Of a DNA stretch of 64,000 bases, positions 34,558 to 44,068 are shown one piece after another. The notes under the pieces are model-generated. The model was not told where the DNA came from. It saw only the letters and a list, made by a program, of their open reading frames with translations, and did not search any database. A program made the position numbers and the translations under genes. Numbering within the stretch: position 1 is the first letter of the stretch; the number at the start of each line of letters is the position of its first letter. The DNA lies in contig JAFGMI010000026.1 of the NCBI GenBank assembly GCA_016927595.1, positions 1-64,000 on the forward strand, written 5' to 3'. Origin of the DNA: Melioribacteraceae bacterium. GTDB lineage: Bacteria; Bacteroidota; Ignavibacteria; Ignavibacteriales; Melioribacteraceae.

Positions 34558-37437
34558 TTACCGTCTCATCTCATTTGTATCTCTTTCAGACATTTTTTTA
34601 TATCTTTCAATAAGAGGATCTATGCTTGTGTCTCCCGAAAGAGTTTTCAATCTTGTGAACAGCTCAACGAGTTTATTATAATCACCTCTGTTCTCATATA
34701 TACCAATTAAAATCATATACGGATTGGGCTGCCCGCGAAAATCGTAAGGATCTGCTTCTATTCTGCTTAATGCTTCTTTTTCTGCTTCGACGGAATATTC
34801 TTCAAACTTCTCATAATTGCCGGCAGAATAGTAAATGTCTGCCAGGTTGCTGAGTATCCAGTATTCGATCGGCACTATATCTCTAGGAAGTTTTTCTTCC
34901 ATTTTATCGAGTGTTGCCACAGCCATTTCCTTGTCCTTCTTCTGATAGAGATAATGCAGAGCCAGTCTGATGTAAGAATTCCTGTAATTTGTAAACAGCC
35001 TCTGATGGTTCTCATCCATAAATATAGTGGGGTCGTTCAATCCCCTGTATTTAAACCCGGGCTGATATTCTTTTGAAAACCCTTCGGGTTCGTCGAACAA
35101 TTGTTTTCTGAGTATCTCTTCGTTCACAAAATAGTAATCGTTTTTTCTTTTTTCCGGCACAAGTCTGAATGCCATTCCTTCCATCTGCAAATAGTCTTCC
35201 AGTCCTATTTTGCTGTTGTCCGAACAAGTAACTGCAAAATAAACAGGGCGGTCCCAACCGTTAGCCAAAATGATATCGAGTACGGCAAGGTCCTGTGTCC
35301 GTACTACTTTATATTTGCCGTAAGTTGTTGTGTAGTCCATCTCCCAGTTTATTTCGCCTCTATTCGTTACTGATGTATCGGAAATTCCAAATTCATTATA
35401 TACTTCCTGCGATACGGGTAATCGGAATGTCCTTGATTCCCATTCCTGCGGCTGTAGTCTTTCAATTTGTTTGTCCGATAAATTCATTTTTACGGGTTTA
35501 GCACCATGAGGTGAATTGTTTTTTAATTGTTTTATATACCAGTCGGTATTTAACAGACTTAAATTTGCTATTCTTACATCCTGACGTACTCCCTCCACAT
35601 CCTGCAGATACCACAATGGGAAAGTGTCGTTGTCGCCGTTTGTAAATATTATGGCATCAGTTGCAACGCTTTGCAGCATATTGTAAGAATAATCCCATGG
35701 AACATAATTCCGCGACCTGTCATGTTCGTGATAATTTGTTGTCAGCATCAGCAACGGGACCAGAATAAAGGACAGGACAACTGTACCGCTGAATACTGGT
35801 CTTTGAACAGATGGCTGCTTGATGCGGTTTTTCACTACATCGAGAATACCGCGCACACCGATTGCGATCCAGATGGAGTATACAAAGAATGCCCCCACAT
35901 AGAAATAATCTCTTTCCCTCGGCTGGGGCTGCTGCTGATTCTGATAGAAAGCAGTTAAATAACCAAGGAAGATAAACATTATCAGGAAGATGGAAGCCAT
36001 TTTCCAGTCTCTCTTGAAATGATAAAATATTCCGAATAAACCGATCAGAAGAGGAATGGCATAAAAATCTGTTAAGTCAACTCCTTCATCCTGCACAGTT
36101 GATACCCGCCCTGCATAGTTCCACAACAGGTACCTGTTAAACATATGATTCATCTGATAATTCACAAAGAAATCAAGATCACTTGTATAATTCGTATATA
36201 CTATTCTTTGATGCGGTTCGCTTGAGTATCTTCTTTTGAAGGTAGGAAAATCGCCGTACTGTTCACGGTTTACATAAGAATAGAGTTCATCCATAGTCTG
36301 GGGACTATTGAGATTGATGGGTGTTTCCTGATTTGAACGGATTGGTATCATTGCATAGGATGAGTAACCGATAAAAGCAAACAATATACACATAAAAATT
36401 AAGTGCAGAGTCTGCCTGTTTTTATTGTTCGCCCATAAAGTAAGTGCAATAAGTCCTCCAAGAATCACAAAGACCGTAATTATGTTCATGGTATAATCAT
36501 TACCGCTAACTTCTAGAATTATAAGCGGCACATATTTTACGAAACCCGGATATACGGCAAATAATGCAATGCCACCCAGGAATACGGGCAGGTAGAATGA
36601 ATTCCGCTGAAAGATTTTCCGCCACATTACTCCCATGAATACAATCGATGCAACGCCAACAATCATCAGAAACCTTCTGTCGAACTCCTTATATTCATCC
36701 GGTGAAGGCACGTTTGAACCGGTTTCGCTCGCCCATATAGCCAGGGCTATAAGTATTACAATAGCAGCATGGATTACAAAAAGCACTGCAGTGTTTTTTA
36801 ATACTTCCTCGTCGGTCAAATATTTTCTGAACATAATTGTCATCATTATAGGTACAATCGCAAGTACAGACATAAGATGCACGCCTGTTGAAATACCCAT
36901 TAGATAAGCTATCATTACAAGGTATTTTTCATTATCCGGTTCGTCAGCTTTCTCATTCCATACCATCATCAGCCATGTTACAAATGCAATAAAGAAAGTA
37001 GACATCGCATAAACTTCAGCTTCCACGGCATTGAACCAGAAAGTGTCGGCAAATGCCAGCGATAATGCACCGATTGCAGCGGCAAGGTATGTACCTAAAG
37101 AATCAAGCAGACCATCATGCTTTTTGTTTTTATAAATCTCAATTAATTTTACTGCTATCAGGTAGAGAAATAAAACTGTGAACATACTTGATAAAACAGA
37201 CATTGTATTTACTCTGAACGCAATATTCTCTGCAAAGGGAATCATTGAGAACAGTCTTCCGATAAGCAGGAAGAACGGAGTCCCCGGTGGGTGCGGAACC
37301 TGCAGTAAGAACGAAGACGCTATAAACTCACCGCAGTCCCAGAATGATACCGATGGTTGCACGGTTAAAAAGTAAACTACCCCCGATATCAAAAAGACAA
37401 AAAATCCTATTACCCTGTAAAGAGTTTTCTGATTCAT
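34558..37437 (-). CDS. DUF2723 membrane glycosyltransferase (GT117, protein O-mannosyltransferase-like)
   Basis: This GT-C type membrane protein (959 residues) has a first-loop acidic motif PSVSFWDCGEFIASSF (about 28-43) followed by VPHPPGTPFFLLIGR, the DUF2723 hallmark. About eleven to twelve TM helices extend to residue 555. A periplasmic domain follows with FTNGDNDTFPLWYLQDVEGV (DNDTFPLWY is a family landmark). The last part (about 830-940) looks like helical repeats (TPR-like). It likely attaches sugar to protein or lipid on the periplasmic side using a lipid-linked donor. It lies next to GT9 and close to a GT2. Confidence 0.9.
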   Translation of the reverse strand: MNQKTLYRVIGFFVFLISGVVYFLTVQPSVSFWDCGEFIASSFLLQVPHPPGTPFFLLIGRLFSMIPFAENIAFRVNTMSVLSSMFTVLFLYLIAVKLIEIYKNKKHDGLLDSLGTYLAAAIGALSLAFADTFWFNAVEAEVYAMSTFFIAFVTWLMMVWNEKADEPDNEKYLVMIAYLMGISTGVHLMSVLAIVPIMMTIMFRKYLTDEEVLKNTAVLFVIHAAIVILIALAIWASETGSNVPSPDEYKEFDRRFLMIVGVASIVFMGVMWRKIFQRNSFYLPVFLGGIALFAVYPGFVKYVPLIILEVSGNDYTMNIITVFVILGGLIALTLWANNKNRQTLHLIFMCILFAFIGYSSYAMIPIRSNQETPINLNSPQTMDELYSYVNREQYGDFPTFKRRYSSEPHQRIVYTNYTSDLDFFVNYQMNHMFNRYLLWNYAGRVSTVQDEGVDLTDFYAIPLLIGLFGIFYHFKRDWKMASIFLIMFIFLGYLTAFYQNQQQPQPRERDYFYVGAFFVYSIWIAIGVRGILDVVKNRIKQPSVQRPVFSGTVVLSFILVPLLMLTTNYHEHDRSRNYVPWDYSYNMLQSVATDAIIFTNGDNDTFPLWYLQDVEGVRQDVRIANLSLLNTDWYIKQLKNNSPHGAKPVKMNLSDKQIERLQPQEWESRTFRLPVSQEVYNEFGISDTSVTNRGEINWEMDYTTTYGKYKVVRTQDLAVLDIILANGWDRPVYFAVTCSDNSKIGLEDYLQMEGMAFRLVPEKRKNDYYFVNEEILRKQLFDEPEGFSKEYQPGFKYRGLNDPTIFMDENHQRLFTNYRNSYIRLALHYLYQKKDKEMAVATLDKMEEKLPRDIVPIEYWILSNLADIYYSAGNYEKFEEYSVEAEKEALSRIEADPYDFRGQPNPYMILIGIYENRGDYNKLVELFTRLKTLSGDTSIDPLIERYKKMSERDTNEMRR

Positions 37438-37461
37438 TTATTCCTCAATTATCAAAAATTA

Positions 37462-37680
37462 TTAATCCTTTTTAAAGAAATGATCGAGGTCCCGTTTTAT
37501 TCTGTTAGTATGGTATTTCTCGTACATATTCCGCAACTCATCCATAGAAATTTTGTCGAGGTCCTCGTCATCTTTATGCCTTTTTACGAACATCTTATAA
37601 GTCTCGCGTTCTTTATTATCCATCTTTTTTTCGTATCTTTTTAAGGTATCGATGAATTTAGTTTGATCACGCTGACTCAT
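37462..37680 (-). CDS. Small charged helical protein, 72 residues
   Basis: This gene is upstream of DUF2723 on the same strand. From the ATG at 37680 (AAGGAT about 8 bp upstream) it codes for a highly charged, helical protein with no hydrophobic segment: FIDTLKRYEKKMDNKERETY and later DKISMDELRNMYEKYH. I recognise no family. A 24-bp gap to the DUF2723 start suggests a shared transcript. A longer in-frame start at 37710 has no RBS. Confidence 0.6.
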   Translation of the reverse strand: MSQRDQTKFIDTLKRYEKKMDNKERETYKMFVKRHKDDEDLDKISMDELRNMYEKYHTNRIKRDLDHFFKKD

Positions 37681-37767
37681 TTTGATATCCTTGTTATTAC
37701 AGAATTTCAAAAATATAAAAATTATACTGGTAATTAAAACTTATTTACTAATTAGGCTGATTTGACG

Positions 37768-38406
37768 ATGAATTTATACAAAAACTTTGAACCTGCAGTT
37801 TCAATAATTCTGCCGACATATAACAGGGTAAATCTGCTTAACAGAGCTATAAATTCGATTATAGCTCAAAATTTCAATAATTGGGAGCTTATAATTGTTG
37901 ATGATGGCAGCACTGATTCTACTTTTGACCTTTGTCTTAAATATCAGCAACAATTCGAGAACATCAGGTATCTGAGACATTCAAACAGGAAGCTTCCGCT
38001 TTCATTGAATGCGGGCATCTTAGCATCGGTAGGTCAATACATTACTTTTCTCGGCAGCGATGACGAGATGCAACCAGATCATATAAAACTAAGGGCAGAT
38101 TATCTGTATGCGAATCCCGATGTTGATATGGTCTTCGGGGGAATAGAGATTATCGGAGATCCGTATGTGAAAGACAAAAACAATTTGAACAAAAAAATAC
38201 ATTTGTCCGAGTGCATTATCGGAGGGACATTTTTCGGTAAAAGACTAATGTTTACCGGGTTGAACGGTTTCAGGGATATTAAATACAGCGAAGATTCGGA
38301 ATTTTACGAAAGAGCAATAAAAAAATATTGCCTGAAGAAAGTTACTTACCGGACATATATTTATCACCGAGATACACCGGACAGCATTACCAATACAATC
38401 GCATGA
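37768..38406 (+). CDS. Glycosyltransferase family 2, short
   Basis: This 212-residue GT-A enzyme carries SIILPTYNRVNLLNRAINSI (about 12-31), VDDGSTDS (about 47-54), the DXD-like metal site FLGSDDEMQPDH (about 91-102) and the GT2 ED motif YSEDSEFYERA (about 174). It lacks a membrane anchor and is shorter than many GT2 enzymes but looks complete. It probably makes a cell-surface glycan, divergent from the DUF2723 gene. ATG at 37768 preferred over TTG at 37762. Confidence 0.9.
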   Translation: MNLYKNFEPAVSIILPTYNRVNLLNRAINSIIAQNFNNWELIIVDDGSTDSTFDLCLKYQQQFENIRYLRHSNRKLPLSLNAGILASVGQYITFLGSDDEMQPDHIKLRADYLYANPDVDMVFGGIEIIGDPYVKDKNNLNKKIHLSECIIGGTFFGKRLMFTGLNGFRDIKYSEDSEFYERAIKKYCLKKVTYRTYIYHRDTPDSITNTIA

Positions 38407-38503
38407 AGTTGTAAATTAACTTCAATATAGAAATTACATCGGATTAATAACCGAGAATTTCAGGCGGACAGAAATTTATTGGGAGCCGATGCACTCCTCA
38501 GTA

Positions 38504-38914
38504 TTAATAAGCATTATAATCTGATATTGAACTGAAGGCGAAAAGTCCGAACATAATAAAGAATATAATATACAGCACTAGCAGTGCCAAACCGACAATG
38601 ATCAATATCTTAAGTATGTTAAAGTACTTTTGTTGTTTCTCAAAAGCTCTTTTCAGTGCATTATTATCGCTTATCGATTGGAAAATTGTGTACTCTTCAG
38701 CTGCTTCCCTGAGTCTGAGTCCGGCAATAATCAGAGGGATGCCAATAACCGCTCCGATAATACTCAAACATGATAAAGCTCCGTATATGATAGTGAATAA
38801 TCCCACGAATTTCATATCGGAAACCATTTTAGAAAAAATAAATCCAAATGCACCCAAGGGTTTTGGGGAGGACATTTCTCCTTCATCGATTTGGATACCG
38901 TTAAAGTTTTCCAT
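38504..38914 (-). CDS. Small membrane protein, DUF5362-like
   Basis: This 136-residue protein has three hydrophobic segments: GLFTIIYGALSCLSIIGAVIG (about 38-58), IPLIIAGLRLREAAEEY (about 59-74) and ILIIVGLALLVLYIIFFIMFG (about 105-125). Its pattern LRLREAAEEYTIFQ with YFNILKILIIV is like DUF5362 proteins of unknown role. An acidic N-terminal stretch precedes. Its partner is unknown; it stands between GT2 (converging) and DUF1028. Confidence 0.7.
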   Translation of the reverse strand: MENFNGIQIDEGEMSSPKPLGAFGFIFSKMVSDMKFVGLFTIIYGALSCLSIIGAVIGIPLIIAGLRLREAAEEYTIFQSISDNNALKRAFEKQQKYFNILKILIIVGLALLVLYIIFFIMFGLFAFSSISDYNAY

Positions 38915-39032
38915 CGAATCTCCGGCTTATTTTTAACCTAACTGCAGGCTTCAGCAACACCTGCGATTATTGTGAATCAATATAGAATAAATGTGTTCAA
39001 AAACAAGCGACAGAAATCAAGTAGACCGTTTT

Positions 39033-40013
39033 TTAATCATTCAAAATTATTTTCAAATCTTTTTCCGGGACAGTAAGCAGCCCCACCGCCGGAAGTCTTT
39101 TTAAAAGTATTTTCCAATTTTCGTTTTTATTAAAAATTTCTTTGAATATAGTGATCGACCCATCGATATCACCGTTATTAGCCAGAGTAACAGCATGCCA
39201 GAATTTCATTTCCTCATTACTGGGGAACATAGCTTCGGCAGCCGAGTATTCCTCAAGTGCTTTTTTCATGTCCCCACGTTCCAATGCCAGATCTCCCTTG
39301 TTCATATGCTCGTAAGCCCGGTGTACCTTTAATATTCTCCGGAGTTCTTTTAAAGGTTCAGGGTTGTCATCAATTCTGATGTCTACTAACCTGTCTTCCC
39401 AGACCTTGCCAGTTGATTCGCCTTTTACAACAAGAATTGCGGCTGACTGTTTACCGCGAATATCACCTCCGGCGGACTGAGCAGCTTCCAAAGCGGTTAA
39501 TAATCTCTCAGCCAGCGGACCTGAAGAATTTTTATAAGCATTTGCCATTGCTGTCCACACCCCATCATTCAGCATCATATTGGCTTGGACTGAAAAACCG
39601 CTGCCTATAATCTGTCCTGCTTCAGGTATACAATTTTTTCCTGTATGGGTTGCTATATTGCCTTTGCCATCAATAATTGAAACCTGCCTGTAATCCCGCC
39701 CATCATCTTCAGCCAGCAGCTTAGCCAATACTTCATGAGCTGATAAACCCTGCTTAAGCAATTCCAATCCATTGGGACCGAATGAAGCGTTAACCATTGA
39801 TTGAGTTGCAATAGCACCAACCCCGGCTTCAGCCCAGCTGACAATTGTACCTACAGAATACCAGTGGGATTGTACGGCAACTCCCATTTCACCGGTTTGT
39901 GAATCACGGGCAACGATTGAATATGTATGGGCTAACGGAGTATCGGAAAAAAACATTTGTGCATGTAAATTAGAGGTTACAAAAGCCATCAGTATTATTA
40001 CTATATTCTTCAT
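39033..40013 (-). CDS. DUF1028 secreted protein with TPR-like tail
   Basis: This 326-residue exported protein (signal ends SNLHAQ) is DUF1028, an Ntn-hydrolase-like fold: AHTYSIVARDSQTGEMGVA, ATQSMVNASFGPNGLELL, GSGFSVQANMM and GGDIRGKQSAAILVV. Residues about 235-320 are extra: helices such as GDLALERGDMKKALEEYSAA and MKFWHAVTLANNGDIDGSI look like TPR repeats. Activity is unknown; some relatives are linked to nylon or peptide hydrolysis. The tail could bring a partner. Confidence 0.85.
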   Translation of the reverse strand: MKNIVIILMAFVTSNLHAQMFFSDTPLAHTYSIVARDSQTGEMGVAVQSHWYSVGTIVSWAEAGVGAIATQSMVNASFGPNGLELLKQGLSAHEVLAKLLAEDDGRDYRQVSIIDGKGNIATHTGKNCIPEAGQIIGSGFSVQANMMLNDGVWTAMANAYKNSSGPLAERLLTALEAAQSAGGDIRGKQSAAILVVKGESTGKVWEDRLVDIRIDDNPEPLKELRRILKVHRAYEHMNKGDLALERGDMKKALEEYSAAEAMFPSNEEMKFWHAVTLANNGDIDGSITIFKEIFNKNENWKILLKRLPAVGLLTVPEKDLKIILND

Positions 40014-40112
40014 CCTGGCACCTGATTTTTATTTAAATATTTACAATTGTATCTAATGTTTGTAAGTTTTCTATAATTACTTCCAACATTCCTAAACAAG
40101 GGAAGAAAAATT

Positions 40113-41204
40113 ATGAATTATACATTGCGTGTTCTGACTATAACCTTATTTTTACTTTTTGCATTAAATATTACAGCTCAGCCTAACAATGATGAGCTGC
40201 AAAAACAAATTAAATCTCTGAAAGAATATAATGAAAATCTTGAGCACAGATTAGATGTACTTGAAAAAAGAATTGATGATGTGTTGTGGTATCAGCGACT
40301 GGGTGATGTCGCTTTTGTTGATAAGGTTTATATTACCGGTCCGCCGCTCTGGAAAGAAAAAAATCCCAATGCCATGAGTGCGGGAAATCCCGTAAAGTTC
40401 TGGTCTTATGTATTCATTCCCAGGGATATTGATTATTCAAAAAAATATCCGCTGATAGTTTTACCTCATGGAGGAGTTCACAGCAATTTCTCTACTTATT
40501 ACACACACATAATTAAGGAATTAATGTATCAGAAGTATATTGTTGTTGCGGCTGAATACAGGGGAAGCACCGGATACGGGAAGTCGATGTATCAGAAAAT
40601 CGATTACGGTGGGCTGGAGATTGAAGATGTTGATGCCAGCAGGCAGTATATTATTGATAATTATGAATTTGTCGACGAGGACAGGGTTGGTATAATCGGC
40701 TGGAGTCACGGGGGATTAATTACTCTTATGAATATATTCGAGCATCCGGATAATTACCGGGTCGCTTATGCAGGTGTACCGGTTAGTGATTTAATTGCAC
40801 GTATGGGATATTATACGCAGGATTACCGTGATTTGTATGAGGCTGAATATCATATCGGTGAAAAAGCAAATGACAATGTTGAAGAATATAAACGCCGTTC
40901 ACCGGCATGGCAGACTCATAAATATCAGAACAAACCCCCGCTCCTTATTCATACAAATACAAATGATGACGATGTAAATGTTTTGGAGGTTGAACACCTG
41001 ATTAAAAGTCTAAAAGCCGAAGGTAAAAATTTCGAATACAAAATCTTTGAAGAAATTCCGGGCGGTCATTCATTTAACAGGACGGACACTAAAATTGCTA
41101 AGGAAATAAGAATAGATATTTACGCTTTCCTGTCTGAAGAGCTGAAACCGGAAAGACCAATAAAGTCATTAACAGAAATTATGAAAGCAGCTTACTTTAA
41201 ATAA
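40113..41204 (+). CDS. S9 family peptidase / alpha-beta hydrolase, secreted
   Basis: This 363-residue protein has a signal peptide (ending LNITAQ), a helical coiled stretch (ELQKQIKSLKEYNENLEHRL) and an alpha/beta hydrolase domain. The nucleophile Ser is in GIIGWSHGGLITL, the acid Asp in LLIHTNTNDDDVN and the His in PGGHSFNR. AAEYRGSTGYGKSMY before the nucleophile is typical of prolyl oligopeptidase (S9) relatives. It lacks a beta-propeller, so it may be a single-domain peptidase or esterase. It starts a run with two small genes. Confidence 0.85.
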   Translation: MNYTLRVLTITLFLLFALNITAQPNNDELQKQIKSLKEYNENLEHRLDVLEKRIDDVLWYQRLGDVAFVDKVYITGPPLWKEKNPNAMSAGNPVKFWSYVFIPRDIDYSKKYPLIVLPHGGVHSNFSTYYTHIIKELMYQKYIVVAAEYRGSTGYGKSMYQKIDYGGLEIEDVDASRQYIIDNYEFVDEDRVGIIGWSHGGLITLMNIFEHPDNYRVAYAGVPVSDLIARMGYYTQDYRDLYEAEYHIGEKANDNVEEYKRRSPAWQTHKYQNKPPLLIHTNTNDDDVNVLEVEHLIKSLKAEGKNFEYKIFEEIPGGHSFNRTDTKIAKEIRIDIYAFLSEELKPERPIKSLTEIMKAAYFK

Positions 41205-41217
41205 TCGGGGATTATCG

Positions 41218-41583
41218 ATGAAAAAAAAGTTAATCATTTTGATCTCTTCAGTAATGATCATCACATCCTGTTCGATATTTGAAAAAGAAACCCTTTCAGG
41301 TGAATGGCAATTAAACTTAATCGGGGATTACCAACAGACGTTCAGCTTATTTGTTGATGAAGATTATTCATTTAACCAGAATGCCGTAGTAAATATGAAC
41401 GGCAGAGAGTATGATATTAAAATAACCGGAATGATATCAGAAGATGGTTCAATGATGGGGAAAATTTATGCAATGGGTCAGCAGGTGGGCGAATTAACAG
41501 GGAAAGTAAACTATGAAACAGGTGAAGGTAAATGGGCTGCAGCCGGTTTAGGCGGCATATGGACATCAAGCAAGAAAAGTTGA
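41218..41583 (+). CDS. Small lipoprotein of unknown function
   Basis: This 121-residue protein has a type II signal peptide with lipobox IITSC (Cys18). The mature part (LSGEWQLNLIG, GKVNYETGEGKW) is beta-rich and may form a small calycin-like barrel with the GEW motif seen in lipocalin-like domains; this is weak. It starts 13 bp after the S9 gene, so cotranscription is likely. Confidence 0.65.
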   Translation: MKKKLIILISSVMIITSCSIFEKETLSGEWQLNLIGDYQQTFSLFVDEDYSFNQNAVVNMNGREYDIKITGMISEDGSMMGKIYAMGQQVGELTGKVNYETGEGKWAAAGLGGIWTSSKKS

Positions 41584-41586
41584 ATT

Positions 41587-41802
41587 ATGGCAGAACTGCT
41601 GTTAGTAATATTCCTTGTTGTGATGATTGTCGGTATTGTATATGCGATTAAAAAAGGATTCAGCTCCAACATAACAACAATCTACGGAGCGACAGCGGAA
41701 CTGCATAATAAAGATAAAAAAGCAGCTATGGAAATATTGGTTGAAACGAAAGCCAATAAGAAGATGGAAGAGCAGGAAAACGGAGAACCTGAGGTTAAAT
41801 AA
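41587..41802 (+). CDS. Small single-pass membrane protein, 71 residues
   Basis: The N-terminus (AELLLVIFLVVMIVGIVYAI) is one TM helix, followed by a basic stretch and a charged tail (KAAMEILVETKANKKMEEQE). It starts 3 bp after the lipoprotein stop, so it is a real small gene by context. No family is recognised. Confidence 0.65.
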   Translation: MAELLLVIFLVVMIVGIVYAIKKGFSSNITTIYGATAELHNKDKKAAMEILVETKANKKMEEQENGEPEVK

Positions 41803-41837
41803 GTTTATGCTCGTTCTTTTTACAGTTACTCATGCTT

Positions 41838-41977
41838 CGACTTCGCTCAGCATGATTCGACTTCGCTCAACATGATTCGACTGCGCTCAGCATGATTCGA
41901 CTGCGCTCAGCATGATTCGACTTCGCTCAGCATGATTCGACTTCGCTCAGCATGATTCGACATTGTTCAGAATGATT
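41838..41977. repeat. Tandem array of seven 20-bp repeats
   Basis: The unit CGACTTCGCTCAGCATGATT occurs seven times head to tail without spacers (start at 41838, 41858, 41878, 41898, 41918, 41938, 41958). Units vary by a base or two (TTC/TGC, CAGC/CAAC), and the last is degenerate (CGACATTGTTCAGAATGATT). It lies between the small membrane gene and the convergent M29 aminopeptidase. The same core occurs once as a palindrome at 11140. Confidence 0.95.
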
Positions 41978-42000
41978 TTAATCTGCTAAGCACGCGATAT

Positions 42001-43191
42001 CTAGGGTATCACCCAGATATTATCTTTTATCTCAATTTTTACATTATCTAAATAAACTTCTCTGCCTGCTCCGCCTTCTCTGAAATCTGTTACAATATCA
42101 ACATGTTGAGCTGACCGGTTAAGAATGCCTTTCTTATGCAAGTCATCAAGTATTTTCTTCCCTTCCTCGCTTGAAGCATCATCCACGTAGCAGTTAACAT
42201 AACTTGCCCCGATCGCAATATGTAGAGTGCCGCCCATTTTCTCTACAAAAAGAGGATGCGTTAACGCTTTGCTTATTCCGTTATTCATCCCCAGAGCAAC
42301 CTCTCCAACCTTGTGCGATCCTTTGTCAGTCTCAATAATTTTACTAAGCGTATCTCCGCCTTTTTCAGCACTATACTCTATAATATTTCCTGACTCGAAC
42401 TTAAGATAAATTCCCCGTATTGTAGTACCGCCCTGAAATATCGGAAGATCAACATATATCTCCCCTTCAACAGTATTTGCATCGGGACTCGTATATACTT
42501 CTCCATCGGGAAAATTCCGTTTACCTGTACACTTAATTATATTTTTATCTGCGATATTCATTTTGAGAGTCAGCAATTTCCCTGTTTTAGGATTTTCAGT
42601 AACGATTTTAATCTCCGAACTTTTATCCATTAAATTATAAATATCCTCTTCAACATCTTCAAGAAGTCTCGGATCAACAGTAGAAGCACTCACTATTACA
42701 TTTGTATATTCTTCAAGCGTCATACCTTCTATTTTTGCAAAGCCCGCGGTAGGGAACAGTGTTAAAACCCATGGTTTTGCAAGTCTGATATTCTTAATCT
42801 GTTCGTCTGCCTTCATAATTGCACGTGCAAGTTCCGGATTTGTTCCTTCAAACGCCTGGGGATTTTCGGCACCAAGAATTTCTATATACTTTGTCATGTT
42901 TTCATATCGCTTAATGTACCAGTCAGGGATTCGCTCTATCTGTCTCATACTTCCATTTTTAGCCATTTCGGCTCCCCAGATTTTACCTCTGTCATTATCA
43001 GGAGGCGTAATGTTTATATCTGCGATTGCACCAGCTTTAATTATTTTATCCTGCAGCACCGACATTAACGGCCAGCAGATCTTTTCACCTTTGATCATTA
43101 TGATATCATCATTACTGATTCCATCGAGTGAGTAGTTTAGAAGAAAATCCGCCCATTTTTGCAAATCTTCCGCTGAAATTTTAGGTCCCAT
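42001..43191 (-). CDS. M29 family aminopeptidase
   Basis: This 396-residue protein matches thermophilic aminopeptidases T and AmpS (M29): MGPKISAEDLQKWADFLLNY at the N-terminus and, at the active site, NFPDGEVYTSP (Glu), GEVALGMNNG (Glu), GGTLHIAIGASY (His) and HVDIVTDF (His, Asp), which bind two metals. It releases N-terminal residues from peptides in the cytoplasm. It stands alone with the repeat array just past its stop codon. Confidence 0.93.
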   Translation of the reverse strand: MGPKISAEDLQKWADFLLNYSLDGISNDDIIMIKGEKICWPLMSVLQDKIIKAGAIADINITPPDNDRGKIWGAEMAKNGSMRQIERIPDWYIKRYENMTKYIEILGAENPQAFEGTNPELARAIMKADEQIKNIRLAKPWVLTLFPTAGFAKIEGMTLEEYTNVIVSASTVDPRLLEDVEEDIYNLMDKSSEIKIVTENPKTGKLLTLKMNIADKNIIKCTGKRNFPDGEVYTSPDANTVEGEIYVDLPIFQGGTTIRGIYLKFESGNIIEYSAEKGGDTLSKIIETDKGSHKVGEVALGMNNGISKALTHPLFVEKMGGTLHIAIGASYVNCYVDDASSEEGKKILDDLHKKGILNRSAQHVDIVTDFREGGAGREVYLDNVKIEIKDNIWVIP

Positions 43192-43322
43192 GGTTCACCT
43201 GAAAGTTGTCAAATCCCGACCAAATTTATACAAAATATTATACTTTTACTTTTCAAAAACAATTTTATTACTTTAAAAACCGGATTATAATTAACATACA
43301 AGTATCAAACTCTATTTTGAAG

Positions 43323-44051
43323 ATGAAAGAATTCAGTATGCGCATATTGTATATCTATCCTCACCCGGATGATGAATCCTTCGGCCCCGCTTCCGTTATG
43401 TACAAACAGAGAAAAGAGGGGCACGAAGTTTATCTTTTGACATTAACCAAAGGAGGCGCTACAAAACAAAGGCAGAAATTTGGTTATTCGATTGAAGAGA
43501 TGGGCGATGTAAGGATGAACGAAATGTACGATGTATCAAAAATCCTGAAACTTACCGGGATGACTGTATTGGATTTACCTGACAGCGGGCTGAAGGAAAT
43601 GGATCCTCGTGAAATAGAAGAAATAATTAAGAAAGAAATAATAATGATTGAACCGGATGTTATTGTAACATATCCCGTTCACGGTATAAGCGGGTTTCAG
43701 GATCATCTTGTGACACATGCAGTTGTAAAAAGAGTATTCCTGGAATTGTCGGAAAAAAAATGGTTCCCCAGAAGACTTGCTTTTACAACGGTTACAAAGG
43801 AGATCGCAGAAAAATCTAAACTGATTCCACTTAAATTTTCAGCCATAAACGAAATCGATTGTGTAATAGAAGTAAGTGACGACCATCTGGAAGCTGCCAT
43901 CAAGGCACTTGATTGTTATGCAACTTATAAGAATGTAATAGAAAATTCCGGTATAAAACATTTAAAGACGAATACCGAATACTTTGAATTATACATGGAA
44001 GATTTCAAACCGCCGATCAAAGATTTGTTTGAAAAACTTCCATCGAGTTAA
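43323..44051 (+). CDS. PIG-L family deacetylase
   Basis: This 242-residue enzyme has the metal motif YPHPDDESFGPA (about 11-22) and the late His motif GISGFQDHLVTHAV (about 127-140), as in LmbE/PIG-L deacetylases that remove acetyl groups from N-acetylglucosamine derivatives (for example bacillithiol or mycothiol precursors). The true substrate is not visible. I chose ATG at 43323, since the frame opens upstream (43206) without RBS and with no conserved residues. It is followed by a secreted hypothetical gene with a 17-bp gap. Confidence 0.85.
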   Translation: MKEFSMRILYIYPHPDDESFGPASVMYKQRKEGHEVYLLTLTKGGATKQRQKFGYSIEEMGDVRMNEMYDVSKILKLTGMTVLDLPDSGLKEMDPREIEEIIKKEIIMIEPDVIVTYPVHGISGFQDHLVTHAVVKRVFLELSEKKWFPRRLAFTTVTKEIAEKSKLIPLKFSAINEIDCVIEVSDDHLEAAIKALDCYATYKNVIENSGIKHLKTNTEYFELYMEDFKPPIKDLFEKLPSS

Positions 44052-44068
44052 AAAAACGGAGTTGTTAT

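Noticed and set aside
41838-41977. CRISPR array
   Set aside because: Repeats are directly head to tail with no spacers, units vary, and no cas genes are nearby.
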